From JAUUZT01 sp964654015 (GTDB taxonomy: Bacteria; Chloroflexota; Dehalococcoidia; GIF9; AB-539-J10): DNA of 15,482 nt. The stretch spans positions 1 to 15,482 of the forward strand of contig CAZZHQ010000055.1 of assembly GCA_964654015.1 (NCBI GenBank), written 5' to 3'. Position 1 is the first letter of the stretch. Every line of letters starts with the position of its first letter. This document shows positions 6,676 to 14,301 of the stretch, one piece after another. The notes under the pieces were generated by a model that made no database searches, was not told where the DNA came from, and saw only the letters and a list, made by a program, of their open reading frames with translations. A program made the translations under genes and the position numbers.

Positions 6676-6898
6676 CTGGTCCCCGGTACCTGGAGTCAGG
6701 GGTAGATTGGTACCATGTGGGAAGAGTAGAGGCTATAGGGGGAGGGCATTCCCTTAACTTAGGTCATGGGGCAACTGGCTATTAGCTTGGCTATAGGATT
6801 TTGGTAACCAGGACTATGTCTTGCATGACCATAGTAGTTGGGATTCAAGCTTTTCTGGGTTTGTATCCATTAAGCAGGCTCTCAGGTAGATGGTCTAC

Positions 6899-7774
6899 TT
6901 AGAAGCCGAGCAATTGTTCCAGTGTTTTATCCCCGCTCTGGACAGGGAAATACTTGAGCTTCGCCCCAAACATAGGGTCAGTTCCTATTGTATCCATGGT
7001 ATTGCGTACTGCCTCTGCTACCGTTAACTGTTCACTGCAAAGTTGTTGTATCAAGTATGGGGTGGCCTGGTCTACGTAGCCCAGGCCCACGGTGGCATGC
7101 CATGCCAGGTATGTTGAGGCTCCCTTCTCGATGAAAGCCTGTGCCAGGTCGTCGATGGCGATGCAGGAGCAACCCATCATGATGATAACCGTATTGTCGA
7201 AGTCCCTTTCCATGCTTTGGGTAATGAAGCTGTCCTTGATACTGAATACCATGGGGTGTTTTGTATCGATTCTTGCCTTGGCTACGCGGTCGGTTAACTG
7301 TTCCTTAATATGCTTTGTCTCGCTATATGTTTCGTTTGTGAACACCGTTGTTATTCTTACCACGCCTTCTTCTCCGCTGAGCAAGCCAGAATGAGCGCGG
7401 AAGATGATGAGTTGATAATTCATCTGGGGAAGTTCGCGGTAAAAGTCGATGGTGATTTCGCTGCCCTGATAGAGGTCCACACCAAATCCATAGTCCTCAA
7501 GCTGCTGTGTCACCTGGTCCAGGAATGTGTGGTTGGAATTGAGCACTGAAAGCTGGTCTATGATGGCAGCCATAGGTATATCGCTTTCAGGTGTCGGTAA
7601 AGGCTCGGGAGTTGCTGGTATCTCCTGGCCGGTGGGGGGGGAGGGCATTGGTGGGGGAGACGGAGGTTTAGAGGGGGCACAACAGGAACTTATGGATAAA
7701 ATGATGATGACTACCAGTGCCAGGCCTAGTAACTTTAGTGCAGGATGGTTGGTAGATTTTGACTGAGCGTCCAT
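6899..7774 (-). CDS. Lipoprotein with caspase/CHAT-like cysteine peptidase domain
   Basis: A 291-residue protein with a hydrophobic segment at about 13-28 and a lipobox ISSC ending at Cys31, so it is probably lipid-anchored outside the membrane. A Pro-rich spacer (about 33-62) follows. The domain at about 68-275 looks like the caspase/CHAT/C11 fold. A strand with His128 (LIIFRAHSG) is followed by a strand with Cys202 (VIIMMGCSC), then a helix with the pattern LAQAFIEKGAS, a strand TYLAWHA, and late AEAVRNTM, as in CHAT domains. His128 and Cys202 (or Cys204) would be the catalytic dyad. The target is unknown. No strong Shine-Dalgarno precedes the ATG, and the promoter at 7782-7811 would start transcription within a base or two of it, suggesting a leaderless mRNA. 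It lies upstream of the FN3 peptidase gene on the same strand, separated by 287 bases. Fold assignment rests on motif pattern only. Confidence 0.72.
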   Translation of the reverse strand: MDAQSKSTNHPALKLLGLALVVIIILSISSCCAPSKPPSPPPMPSPPTGQEIPATPEPLPTPESDIPMAAIIDQLSVLNSNHTFLDQVTQQLEDYGFGVDLYQGSEITIDFYRELPQMNYQLIIFRAHSGLLSGEEGVVRITTVFTNETYSETKHIKEQLTDRVAKARIDTKHPMVFSIKDSFITQSMERDFDNTVIIMMGCSCIAIDDLAQAFIEKGASTYLAWHATVGLGYVDQATPYLIQQLCSEQLTVAEAVRNTMDTIGTDPMFGAKLKYFPVQSGDKTLEQLLGF

Positions 7775-7781
7775 TAACAGG

Positions 7782-7811
7782 ATTGTATCAATTGCCCTAT
7801 CATTGTGCCAA
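7782..7811 (-). promoter_or_regulatory. Promoter of the caspase-like lipoprotein, possibly leaderless
   Basis: On the minus strand TTGGCA (7811-7806) and TACAAT (7787-7782) are 18 bases apart. Initiation 6-7 bases downstream falls at 7775-7776, next to the ATG at 7774. The dCMP deaminase gene ends at 7827, so this promoter fills the intergenic space. Confidence 0.45.
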
Positions 7812-7826
7812 TACCTTAGCTCAACA

Positions 7827-8309
7827 TCAAGGCAGGCGACTTATATCGGCAGGCGGTCTCTCGTACATCTCGAATTCTATGCCGGCTTCCTGAAAAAGTT
7901 CCTTGAACGCATCGTCTGCGTAGTTGCCGAAGGTTACGAAACGCTTTATCCTGGAGTTCACCAGCATCTTGGCGCAGAGTATACAGGGGGTATGAGTGCA
8001 GTAAACCGTGGCTCCCGAGAGGGTGATGCCGTGGAGTGCCGCCTGGATAATCACGTTTTGCTCAGCATGGATTGCCCTGCATATCTCGTGTCTTGTTCCT
8101 GATTCTATATTCAATTCGTCTCTCAGACAGCCAAGTTCGAGGCAATCCTTGAGGCCTGATGCTGCCCCGTTATATCCAGTAGAAAGAATGTGTTTGTCGC
8201 GTACCGCAACAGCGCCGATGTGGTGTCGTAAACAGGTAGAACGCTCTGCCACCACTGAAGCTATCTTCAGGAAATATTCATTTATATCCGGTCTGTTTCC
8301 CTTGTTCAT
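7827..8309 (-). CDS. Deoxycytidylate (dCMP) deaminase
   Basis: A 160-residue zinc-dependent deaminase of the ComEB/dCMP deaminase family, at the usual length. The zinc and catalytic motif is complete: HAE at 81-83 (His81 ligand, Glu83 proton shuttle) and PCILC at 108-112 (Cys109 and Cys112 ligands). TGYNGAASGLKDC near residues 44-56 matches the substrate-binding segment typical of dCMP deaminases rather than tRNA or free-cytidine deaminases. It converts dCMP to dUMP, feeding thymidylate synthesis, in the cytoplasm. Its ATG overlaps the stop of the upstream kinase gene in an ATGA arrangement (8306-8309), indicating translational coupling. Downstream is the caspase-like lipoprotein under its own promoter, so that gene is probably not part of this operon. 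Confidence 0.92.
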   Translation of the reverse strand: MNKGNRPDINEYFLKIASVVAERSTCLRHHIGAVAVRDKHILSTGYNGAASGLKDCLELGCLRDELNIESGTRHEICRAIHAEQNVIIQAALHGITLSGATVYCTHTPCILCAKMLVNSRIKRFVTFGNYADDAFKELFQEAGIEFEMYERPPADISRLP

Positions 8310-8851
8310 ATAAAGGTCTTGATTAACTCCTCTGCCTCGCAGGTTAGCTCCTGAAGCGAGTATTCATTTGTTATGGTGAAGTCTGCCATGGCTATAGGTC
8401 CGCCTTTATTGATTTGTTCGATTTCAGCCCTGTCACGGCTGGCTGCCTCCGATGCACTCAACGGGCGTATGGATCTGCTTCCCAGCCTTTGGTATCGGGA
8501 ACTGGGGGAAGCCCAGATTGCAACCACCTTGAGTTTCTCTCCGTACTTTTCCTTTAACAGCAGGTATTCTTCCCAGGAGTAGAGCCCATCCACCACCACA
8601 TTAGAGGATTCCAGGGCGCTGTCGATTCGTGGCAGGTTTAATTTAGCGTAGGCAGCCATCCCGTGCTCCTTTCGCAGCTGCTCCCTGACATAACGCTCAT
8701 TGTGCTCATTTAATTCGAGTCCACGGCTTTGTAGTTCTTGCTCGGTGACATCGCCAAAGTGCACGCTCTTGAAATCGTGCTTGATAAAGACGTTAGAAAG
8801 CTCCGATTTACCTGCTCCGGGCATACCGACTATCGCAATTACCATGCTCAT
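8306..8851 (-). CDS. UPF0200-like P-loop nucleotide kinase
   Basis: A P-loop kinase of 181 residues from the chosen start. The Walker A motif GMPGAGKS is at residues 9-16. FGDVTEQELQSRGL, VVVDGLYSWEEY, AIWASPSSRYQRLGSR and a late ADFTITNEYSLQEL reproduce the UPF0200 pattern as I know it from archaea (relatives of adenylate and dephospho-CoA kinases). It probably phosphorylates a nucleotide, but the substrate is not established for the family. The neighbour dCMP deaminase, coupled by a 4-base overlap, suggests deoxypyrimidine metabolism. The open frame extends to 8983, but those 44 residues are unlike the family and cross the promoter at 8903-8932, so ATG 8851 is preferred; ATG 8845 (MVIAIVG) is equally possible. 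The nearest Shine-Dalgarno-like AAAGGAG is about 20 bases upstream, so initiation is not typical. Confidence 0.8.
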   Translation of the reverse strand: MSMVIAIVGMPGAGKSELSNVFIKHDFKSVHFGDVTEQELQSRGLELNEHNERYVREQLRKEHGMAAYAKLNLPRIDSALESSNVVVDGLYSWEEYLLLKEKYGEKLKVVAIWASPSSRYQRLGSRSIRPLSASEAASRDRAEIEQINKGGPIAMADFTITNEYSLQELTCEAEELIKTFI

Positions 8852-8902
8852 TTGAAGTTCGCTGCTAGAGCTGCTCCTTTCTGGTTTTAGTGTGTTAGGG
8901 CC

Positions 8903-8932
8903 ATTATAGAGAATAAACACGGTGATTAGCAA
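8903..8932 (-). promoter_or_regulatory. Promoter of the kinase-deaminase operon
   Basis: On the minus strand TTGCTA (8932-8927) and a perfect TATAAT (8908-8903) are 18 bases apart. Transcription would begin near 8896, giving a leader of about 45 bases before ATG 8851. This is the main reason for rejecting the start at 8983. It is divergent from the TetR promoter about 45 bases away. Confidence 0.6.
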
Positions 8933-8976
8933 TTTCTCGCTTGCTCCCAATGTTTTTATGTACAAAACCAGGGGGC

Positions 8977-9005
8977 TTGACAATAATATTATAGTGAAAT
9001 ATAAT
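8977..9005 (+). promoter_or_regulatory. Consensus sigma70 promoter of the TetR-ABC efflux operon
   Basis: TTGACA (8977-8982), exactly 17 bases, then TATAAT (9000-9005): both hexamers and spacing are ideal. Such a strong promoter before a TetR gene usually needs a tight repressor. Transcription would start near 9012, which is the first base of a tandem repeat. Confidence 0.85.
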
Positions 9006-9011
9006 TCCGAA

Positions 9012-9045
9012 TATACTATAAAAATATATTATACTATAAAAATAT
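9012..9045. promoter_or_regulatory. Tandem 16-bp repeats, candidate TetR operators
   Basis: The 16-mer TATACTATAAAAATAT occurs at 9012-9027 and 9030-9045, an 18-bp period. A partial inverted copy, TATAGT, is seen near 8989-8994 in the promoter spacer. The repeats fill the region from the start site to the GGAG ribosome site (9046-9049). This is a natural place for autoregulation by the TetR protein, although the copies are direct rather than clearly palindromic. Confidence 0.55.
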
Positions 9046-9054
9046 GGAGAAATA

Positions 9055-9699
9055 ATGCCAGGGTTACGTGAAAAGCAAAAGGAGCGTAGAAAGCGTGACA
9101 TACTTGATGCAGCTACCAGTCTGATTGAGGCTCAGGGATGGGAAAATACCAGCATGGAGGAAGTCGCGGCAGGGGCTGAAGTTGGTGTTGCGACTGTTTA
9201 TAATTATTTCGGCTCTAAGGTTGACCTCGTCCAGGAGATATTTGCCAGGTATATTGGCGAGCTAATTGAGGCCGGTAGAAAGGTAATAAGTAATCGCCCT
9301 GCTGATGTTGCGGATGGTATGGCATTACTTTTTTCTGCCTATGTTGATGTAATGGCTCATCGTTTTGGTAGAAAACTGATGCAGGAGTTTTTTGCTATAG
9401 GTCTTAGCCGACAATTTTCTTTTGGTAAAGATGTAATGCCCATAAAGATGCACATAATTGAGCAGATGGGGGAACTGGCAGAGCTATATCACCAGCAGGG
9501 ACAGATTGACCATGACATCAGTAAGGATGAAGCTGCCATGCTATGCTACTCGGTAGTGTCTTTGCCGCTTATGCTATATGTAGTGCTTCCTGATATGGCG
9601 CTGGATGATGCGAAGAATGCCATGCGTCGTAATTTAAAACTAATATTTAGAGGACTGGCGTCTGATTCATATCGGGCAGAAGGAGAAAAAAGTGATTGA
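9055..9699 (+). CDS. TetR/AcrR-family transcriptional repressor
   Basis: A 214-residue regulator, normal length. The N-terminal DNA-binding domain is clear: RRDILDAATSLIEAQGW-like helix 1, then TSMEEVAAGAEVGVATVYNYFGSKVDLV (about 32-59), the standard TetR helix-turn-helix ending in YNYFGSK. The C-terminal part (about 65-200) is helical and unconserved, as expected for the ligand and dimer domain. The ATG at 9055 has GGAG 5 bases upstream. It is the first gene of a tight operon: its stop overlaps the GTG start of the ABC ATPase by 8 bases. It probably represses its own operon from the repeats at 9012-9045, perhaps released by a substrate of the exporter; the ligand cannot be inferred. Confidence 0.92.
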   Translation: MPGLREKQKERRKRDILDAATSLIEAQGWENTSMEEVAAGAEVGVATVYNYFGSKVDLVQEIFARYIGELIEAGRKVISNRPADVADGMALLFSAYVDVMAHRFGRKLMQEFFAIGLSRQFSFGKDVMPIKMHIIEQMGELAELYHQQGQIDHDISKDEAAMLCYSVVSLPLMLYVVLPDMALDDAKNAMRRNLKLIFRGLASDSYRAEGEKSD

Positions 9700-10438
9700 C
9701 ACGCAGACGAAAACCAATAGCTTAACGGGAACTACTAATCCTATTATCAAGCTGGAGGCGGTCTCCAAAATTTACCAGATGGACCATATCCGGGTGACAG
9801 CCCTCAGGGAAGTTAGTCTTGAAATTGAAGCAGGGGAATTTATCGTTTTCCTGGGACCAAGTGGCTCAGGGAAAACAACCCTTTTAAACATGATTGGCGG
9901 TCTCGATACAGCAAGTTCCGGAACCATTATTGTAAATGGAATAACAGTAAATAAGCTCAGTTCCGGTAAACTCACCAATTTTCGGCGTATTCATATTGGC
10001 TTTGTATTTCAATTCTTCAACTTAATACCCACGCTCACAGCAAAAGAAAATATAGAGTTTGCTGCTGAGCTGGTATCTAACCCTAAGTCTGCTGACGAGT
10101 TGCTCGGGGATGTGGGCTTGAAGGAAAGGGCTCGTCATTTTCCCAGTGAGCTTTCAGGTGGGGAGAATCAGCGGGTGGCCGTAGCCAGGGCGCTGGCTAC
10201 TAATCCTACCGTGCTGCTTTGTGATGAACCTACCGGAAGCCTTGACTATGAAACAGGCAAGCGTATATACAGGTTGCTTTGTGACCTTAATAAGCAAAGC
10301 GGTAAGGTAGTTGTGGTGGTAACTCATAACTTGGCAGTGGGTGATATTGCTGACCGTGTGGTACGTCTTCGTGATGGGAGTATAGTGGACGTTGTGCGCA
10401 ATGCCCATCCGCTAGAGCCAGAGGCACTGAAGTGGTAG
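9692..10438 (+). CDS. ABC transporter ATPase, MacB/LolD type
   Basis: A 248-residue ATP-binding subunit with every catalytic motif intact: Walker A GPSGSGKTT (55-63), Q-loop Gln107 in GFVFQFFNL, signature LSGGENQ (154-160), Walker B VLLCDEP with Glu179, D-loop SLD and H-loop His212. The segment FVFQFFNLIPTLTAKEN is typical of the MacB/LolD/FtsE-like subfamily that pairs with FtsX-fold permeases. The start is GTG at 9692, with AGAAGGAG (9679-9686) upstream and 8 bases overlapping the TetR gene. It ends in an overlap of 7 bases with the permease gene. In the MacB-like mechanism ATP cycling drives mechanical movement of the permease rather than classical transmembrane transport. Confidence 0.95.
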   Translation: MIDTQTKTNSLTGTTNPIIKLEAVSKIYQMDHIRVTALREVSLEIEAGEFIVFLGPSGSGKTTLLNMIGGLDTASSGTIIVNGITVNKLSSGKLTNFRRIHIGFVFQFFNLIPTLTAKENIEFAAELVSNPKSADELLGDVGLKERARHFPSELSGGENQRVAVARALATNPTVLLCDEPTGSLDYETGKRIYRLLCDLNKQSGKVVVVVTHNLAVGDIADRVVRLRDGSIVDVVRNAHPLEPEALKW

Positions 10439-12885
10439 CTCTTTCTAAACTGCAGCGTAAGCTGTTCCGGGACCTGCTCGCTGGTAAAGCTCAGTTCGGT
10501 GCGGTGGTTGTCATAATAATCTTGGGTGTCGCTGGCTTTGTAGCCATTTATGGGTCTTATCAGAACCTGTATCTATCTTATGCTGATATTTATGCACGGA
10601 TGAACCTGGCGGATTATTGGATATCTGTAGATGCCCTGCCATCACGGGCGGTAAGGGAAATGGACCAGATTCATGGGGTTGAGGCACAGGGGCGAATTAT
10701 TGATGATGTTTCGATTGACCTGGAGGTAGAGGGAGGTCAGAAGGTAGAGGGACGGGTTATCTCCGTACCGGCAGGCGTACATCCGGAGATAAATAATGTT
10801 GTCGTGGAGAGTGGAGATTATATCAATACAGGTGCTAACCGAGAGATTTTACTTGAGAGGAGTTTTGCTGATTTCCACAAACTGGAACAGGGGGATTGGC
10901 TTACAGTTGAAGAAGGTGGCAGGAAAATCCCAATGAAGGTGATGGGGGCTGTCAGCAGCCCCGAGTACCTGTGGGTAACCAAAAGTTTTCAGGAGTTGAT
11001 TCCATCACCAAAGACCTTTGGGATATTGTTTATGCCAGAGGCTCAGGCAGAAGGGCTCTTCAATATGATGGGTATGGTAAATGATGTAAATCTGGTTCTT
11101 GAAGAAGGCGTTGATGAAGAAGAGGTCCTAATACAAGTTGAGGAGATTCTTAGGCGTCATGGTATTAAAAGAGTCAGTTATCCGAATGAACCTGTTCCAA
11201 TAGATGTCAGGAAAATAGATGTCGTACAGGGTGTCCGCACGGCACATATAGTGGATCGGGAATATCTGCCAAGTCATCACCTGTTGAAACTGGACCTCGA
11301 TGGCTTCAAACAGATGTCCGTAATGTTCCCTCTGCTTTTTCTTTCGCTGGCTGCGCTGGCTATCTATGTTTTGCTTAACCGCTTAATTGAGTCACAACGA
11401 ACTCAGATTGGCCTCATGAGAGCACTTGGATATAGCAAGATGAAAGTCTTATTGCACTACATTAATTTTGGTCTGGTATTGGGGTTACTGGGCTCAATTA
11501 GTGGAGCATTGTTAGGGCATGTACTTGCCGGTCTCATTACCGGTTTCTATTTAGAATTTTTGAGAATTCCATATGCGGTGACAGCGCCACAATGGCCAGC
11601 TATTCTGATTGGTTTTTCAATGGGAACTCTTGTTCCTTTGTTTGCGGGAGTTCTTCCTGCCTGGGCCACAGCCCGAATGAGACCGGCAGAGGCTATGCGG
11701 CCACCGGTACCCGCCGCTGCACACCGTACTTTACTGGAAATTCTGCTACCCTTCATGTCCAGGCTGCCTTTTGTGTTAAAAATACCTTTACGAAATGTGT
11801 TTCGAAATCCACGTCGCAGCCTGTTTATGGCCACAGGAGTTATGTCCGCTACAGCTATGATATTGCTCTGTATGTCTTTTGTAGATATGATGGACTGGAT
11901 TACGGTAACGCAGGTTGAACAAATACAGAGTTATGATGCCAAGGTTATTTTTCAGGGATTTGGCAGCGAGGGAACAGCTCGCCGTATTGAGCAATTCCAG
12001 GGAGTTGATGAAGCGGAGGCCATATTGGAACTACCTTACCGGATAAAGCTGGGTGATAAAGTGCGAGACAGTGTCATAAGAGGTATGGAGCCAGGTTCTT
12101 CTATGTATAATCTGCTTGACCCTGATGGTATCCCTGTTCCTTTGACTGGTGACGGGTTATTGTTACCCCTTACACTGCAGGAGCAGCTTGAAGCAGAAAC
12201 AGGGGATATCCTGTTCCTGGAACCATTAATTGGTTCGGTGGGAGAGACTACTACTCAGGTAGCAGGTATTATTTCTGAGCCGATGGGTGGCCGTGCTTAT
12301 ATGCCACTCGAAGAAGTACAGGATTTGATTAAAATGCCAGGGGCTGCAACAGGAGTATTGCTTAATTTTACGGGACAAGCATCACCGGAACTAATGGAGC
12401 GGATTAATAACCTGCCACAGGTGGCGGCCATAGAGTTCGGCAGCAGCCTTAAGGATTATATGGACGATATGATGGGTTTTTTCTGGGCATTTGTTGCCAT
12501 TATGCTGGTTATGAGTTTCGCTCTGGGTTTTGCCATTATATTCAACGGAGTTACCGTTAATGTGCTGGAGCGCAGGCGCGAAATCGCTATTATGCGCGCA
12601 GTGGGAATGCGTAATCGCCAGTTGGGATTAATCATTACACTGGAGAACCTGCTGATTGCCTTTTTAGGCATCGCGGCTGGATTACCTGCTGGCTACTATC
12701 TTGCGGATTACTTTATGAAACAGAATTCAACTGACATGATGAGCATGCCAATGGTTCTTCATCTGGAGTCCTATTTTATTGCGGCGGCGTGTTCCATTGT
12801 AATATTGTTGGTTTCGCAGCTTCCAGCTATCAGGCGTGTAACAACGATGAGTTTGCCTACTGTTACCAAGGACTGGTCGGAATAA
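10432..12885 (+). CDS. ABC transporter permease with two FtsX/MacB-type halves
   Basis: An 817-residue permease built of two similar halves, each with one helix, a long extracytoplasmic domain and three more helices. Hydrophobic segments lie at about 21-42, 293-316, 345-370, 389-412, then 463-487, 682-706, 735-760 and 780-803. The exported domains span about 43-290 and 488-680. Each half carries the conserved FtsX-type loop: RTQIGLMRALGYSKMKVLLHY in the first and RREIAIMRAVGMRNRQLGLI in the second. It should form a complex with the upstream ATPase and the downstream HlyD-type lipoprotein. Substrates of such systems include peptides, lipids, lipoproteins and drugs; which applies here is unknown. 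The start is GTG at 10432 inside the ATPase gene, indicating coupling. Confidence 0.9.
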   Translation: MVALSKLQRKLFRDLLAGKAQFGAVVVIIILGVAGFVAIYGSYQNLYLSYADIYARMNLADYWISVDALPSRAVREMDQIHGVEAQGRIIDDVSIDLEVEGGQKVEGRVISVPAGVHPEINNVVVESGDYINTGANREILLERSFADFHKLEQGDWLTVEEGGRKIPMKVMGAVSSPEYLWVTKSFQELIPSPKTFGILFMPEAQAEGLFNMMGMVNDVNLVLEEGVDEEEVLIQVEEILRRHGIKRVSYPNEPVPIDVRKIDVVQGVRTAHIVDREYLPSHHLLKLDLDGFKQMSVMFPLLFLSLAALAIYVLLNRLIESQRTQIGLMRALGYSKMKVLLHYINFGLVLGLLGSISGALLGHVLAGLITGFYLEFLRIPYAVTAPQWPAILIGFSMGTLVPLFAGVLPAWATARMRPAEAMRPPVPAAAHRTLLEILLPFMSRLPFVLKIPLRNVFRNPRRSLFMATGVMSATAMILLCMSFVDMMDWITVTQVEQIQSYDAKVIFQGFGSEGTARRIEQFQGVDEAEAILELPYRIKLGDKVRDSVIRGMEPGSSMYNLLDPDGIPVPLTGDGLLLPLTLQEQLEAETGDILFLEPLIGSVGETTTQVAGIISEPMGGRAYMPLEEVQDLIKMPGAATGVLLNFTGQASPELMERINNLPQVAAIEFGSSLKDYMDDMMGFFWAFVAIMLVMSFALGFAIIFNGVTVNVLERRREIAIMRAVGMRNRQLGLIITLENLLIAFLGIAAGLPAGYYLADYFMKQNSTDMMSMPMVLHLESYFIAAACSIVILLVSQLPAIRRVTTMSLPTVTKDWSE

Positions 12886-12922
12886 TTGCTGTTGGACAGT
12901 TTTGAAGGAGGAATTGACTAAT

Positions 12923-14113
12923 ATGAAAAAGAATTTGGTTATCCTGGTGCTAATTGCCCTGCTGGTGCTTCTACCAGCAGGTTGCGCCAGCGGAGAGTCG
13001 GAGTCGGTGGAGACTGCAGAGGTTATTCGCGGCGACCTCACAGAAACGGTACCGATAAGTGGTAACCTTGAGATGCCTGACAGGGTAAACCTGTCATTTG
13101 GGATGACAGGAGAAGTGGTAGATGTACAGGTTGATAAAGGGGATCAGGTGAAAACAGGTGATATTCTGGCTAGTCTGGATACTGCTGAAATAGAGGCAAG
13201 GCTAAAGATAGCACAGCTTGCGATTAAGGCAGTAGAGATAGATTATGAAATAGCCAGGAATCGCCTGATGGAAACTCTCTATCCCAGGTATACTGGCACC
13301 ACTCTAAGCGATATTGCTGGTACATGGGTGGCGCTGGACGAGATGGATGAAACTTTGACCGAGGCACAACGTCTTATGGATGAATGGGATGCTGAAGGGT
13401 TGGGGGTACAACTGGACGAGGCAGAAATGATTCTTGCCAAGGCAAAGGATAAACTTCATAAGGAAAGATGGCCCATGCCCTTTTTCGTTAAAACAATAGA
13501 GATGGAGTTGGATAAAGCGGCACTGGCCATTGATATCGCCAGCGCAGAAATAGCGGCAATTGAGGTAGTACTACCTAATGCAGTCATCACCTCCCCCGTC
13601 AGTGGCGAGATATTGTGGATTGACCTGGAGCCCGGTGAGTGGGTCGTAGCAACTGCTCCAGTTATTACCATTATTGATACCAGTGTACTGCAGATGAAGG
13701 GGATAATTGATGAGATGGATATGCCTTATGTAGAACTGGGAGGGAAAGTTATAGTTACTCTGGATGCTTTGCCAGAAAAACAAACAGAAGGGAAGGTGAC
13801 CTATATCTCTCCTGTTGGGACTATACAATCTGGAGTTGTGTTTTATGAGACGACACTGGAGCTCGAGAGAATTGACAGTATGTTCAGGGATAGCATGAGC
13901 GCCACAGCTGATGTAATTGTTGAGGAAAGGAAGAATGTGCTGTTGTTGCCTGTAGAAGCTATCAGCAGAGAAGGTGGTGGTTATTACGTTACAAAGATGC
14001 TGGATGAAGAACAAAGCGAGCGGATAGAGATAAAAGTTGGTTTGAATAGTGGTCGCTTTATGGAGATTTTGAGTGGACTCAAAGAGGGTGACGTAGTATT
14101 GATGCAGGATTAA
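12923..14113 (+). CDS. HlyD/MacA-like periplasmic-adaptor lipoprotein
   Basis: A 396-residue adaptor. The N-terminus is a lipoprotein signal, LLPAGC with Cys21, so the protein is probably lipid-anchored outside the membrane. The lipoyl-like hybrid domain appears in two halves: GEVVDVQVDKGDQVKTGDILASLD before, and VITSPVSGEILWIDLEPGEWV after, an alpha-helical hairpin with heptad-like Ala/Leu/Glu content (about 90-205). A beta-barrel region follows with DALPEKQTEGKVTYISPVG, then a membrane-proximal part ending GRFMEILSGLKEGDVVLM. It should link the permease to partners outside the membrane. The ATG at 12923 has AAGGAGG (12905-12911) 11 bases upstream; an in-frame TTG at 12902 overlaps that site and is rejected. 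It is the last gene of the operon, 37 bases after the permease. Confidence 0.9.
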   Translation: MKKNLVILVLIALLVLLPAGCASGESESVETAEVIRGDLTETVPISGNLEMPDRVNLSFGMTGEVVDVQVDKGDQVKTGDILASLDTAEIEARLKIAQLAIKAVEIDYEIARNRLMETLYPRYTGTTLSDIAGTWVALDEMDETLTEAQRLMDEWDAEGLGVQLDEAEMILAKAKDKLHKERWPMPFFVKTIEMELDKAALAIDIASAEIAAIEVVLPNAVITSPVSGEILWIDLEPGEWVVATAPVITIIDTSVLQMKGIIDEMDMPYVELGGKVIVTLDALPEKQTEGKVTYISPVGTIQSGVVFYETTLELERIDSMFRDSMSATADVIVEERKNVLLLPVEAISREGGGYYVTKMLDEEQSERIEIKVGLNSGRFMEILSGLKEGDVVLMQD

Positions 14114-14157
14114 TAACGAACTTAGAATGCGACTGGGTATAACCGCTATAAGGCGTC

Positions 14158-14190
14158 AGGAGGGAGTGGTTCTTGTGACCACTCCCTCCT
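14158..14190 (+). terminator. Strong hairpin terminator of the efflux operon
   Basis: AGGAGGGAGTGGT (14158-14170) and its exact complement (14178-14190) form a 13-bp GC-rich stem with a 7-base loop. Only TTAATT follows rather than a long T-run, so termination may be imperfect or aided by Rho. It separates the operon from the rRNA promoter 10 bases downstream. Confidence 0.75.
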
Positions 14191-14199
14191 TAATTGGAT

Positions 14200-14229
14200 T
14201 TGACATGCTTCAAAATATTGTCCTATAAT
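14200..14229 (+). promoter_or_regulatory. Dedicated promoter of the 23S rRNA gene
   Basis: TTGACA (14200-14205), 18 bases, TATAAT (14224-14229): both hexamers are perfect. The predicted start is near 14236, where a small hairpin (ATTCCC 14235-14240 with GGGAAT 14246-14251) begins. The leader before the mature 23S end is about 65 bases. No 16S gene or tRNA lies between this promoter and the 23S gene. Confidence 0.8.
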
Positions 14230-14301
14230 ACTGAATTCCCTTTTGGGGAATATTCATGTGCACCTTAACAATTGAATAGGTTCTGTAGAATTACCAGTGT
14301 A

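Noticed and set aside
8852..8983. 44-residue extension of the kinase frame
   Set aside because: It spans the TATAAT promoter at 8903-8932 and precedes the natural MVIAIVGMPGAGKS beginning.
8904..9101. 65-residue minus-strand open frame
   Set aside because: It covers the divergent promoter region and the TetR start, is AT-rich low-complexity, and has no ribosome site or family features.
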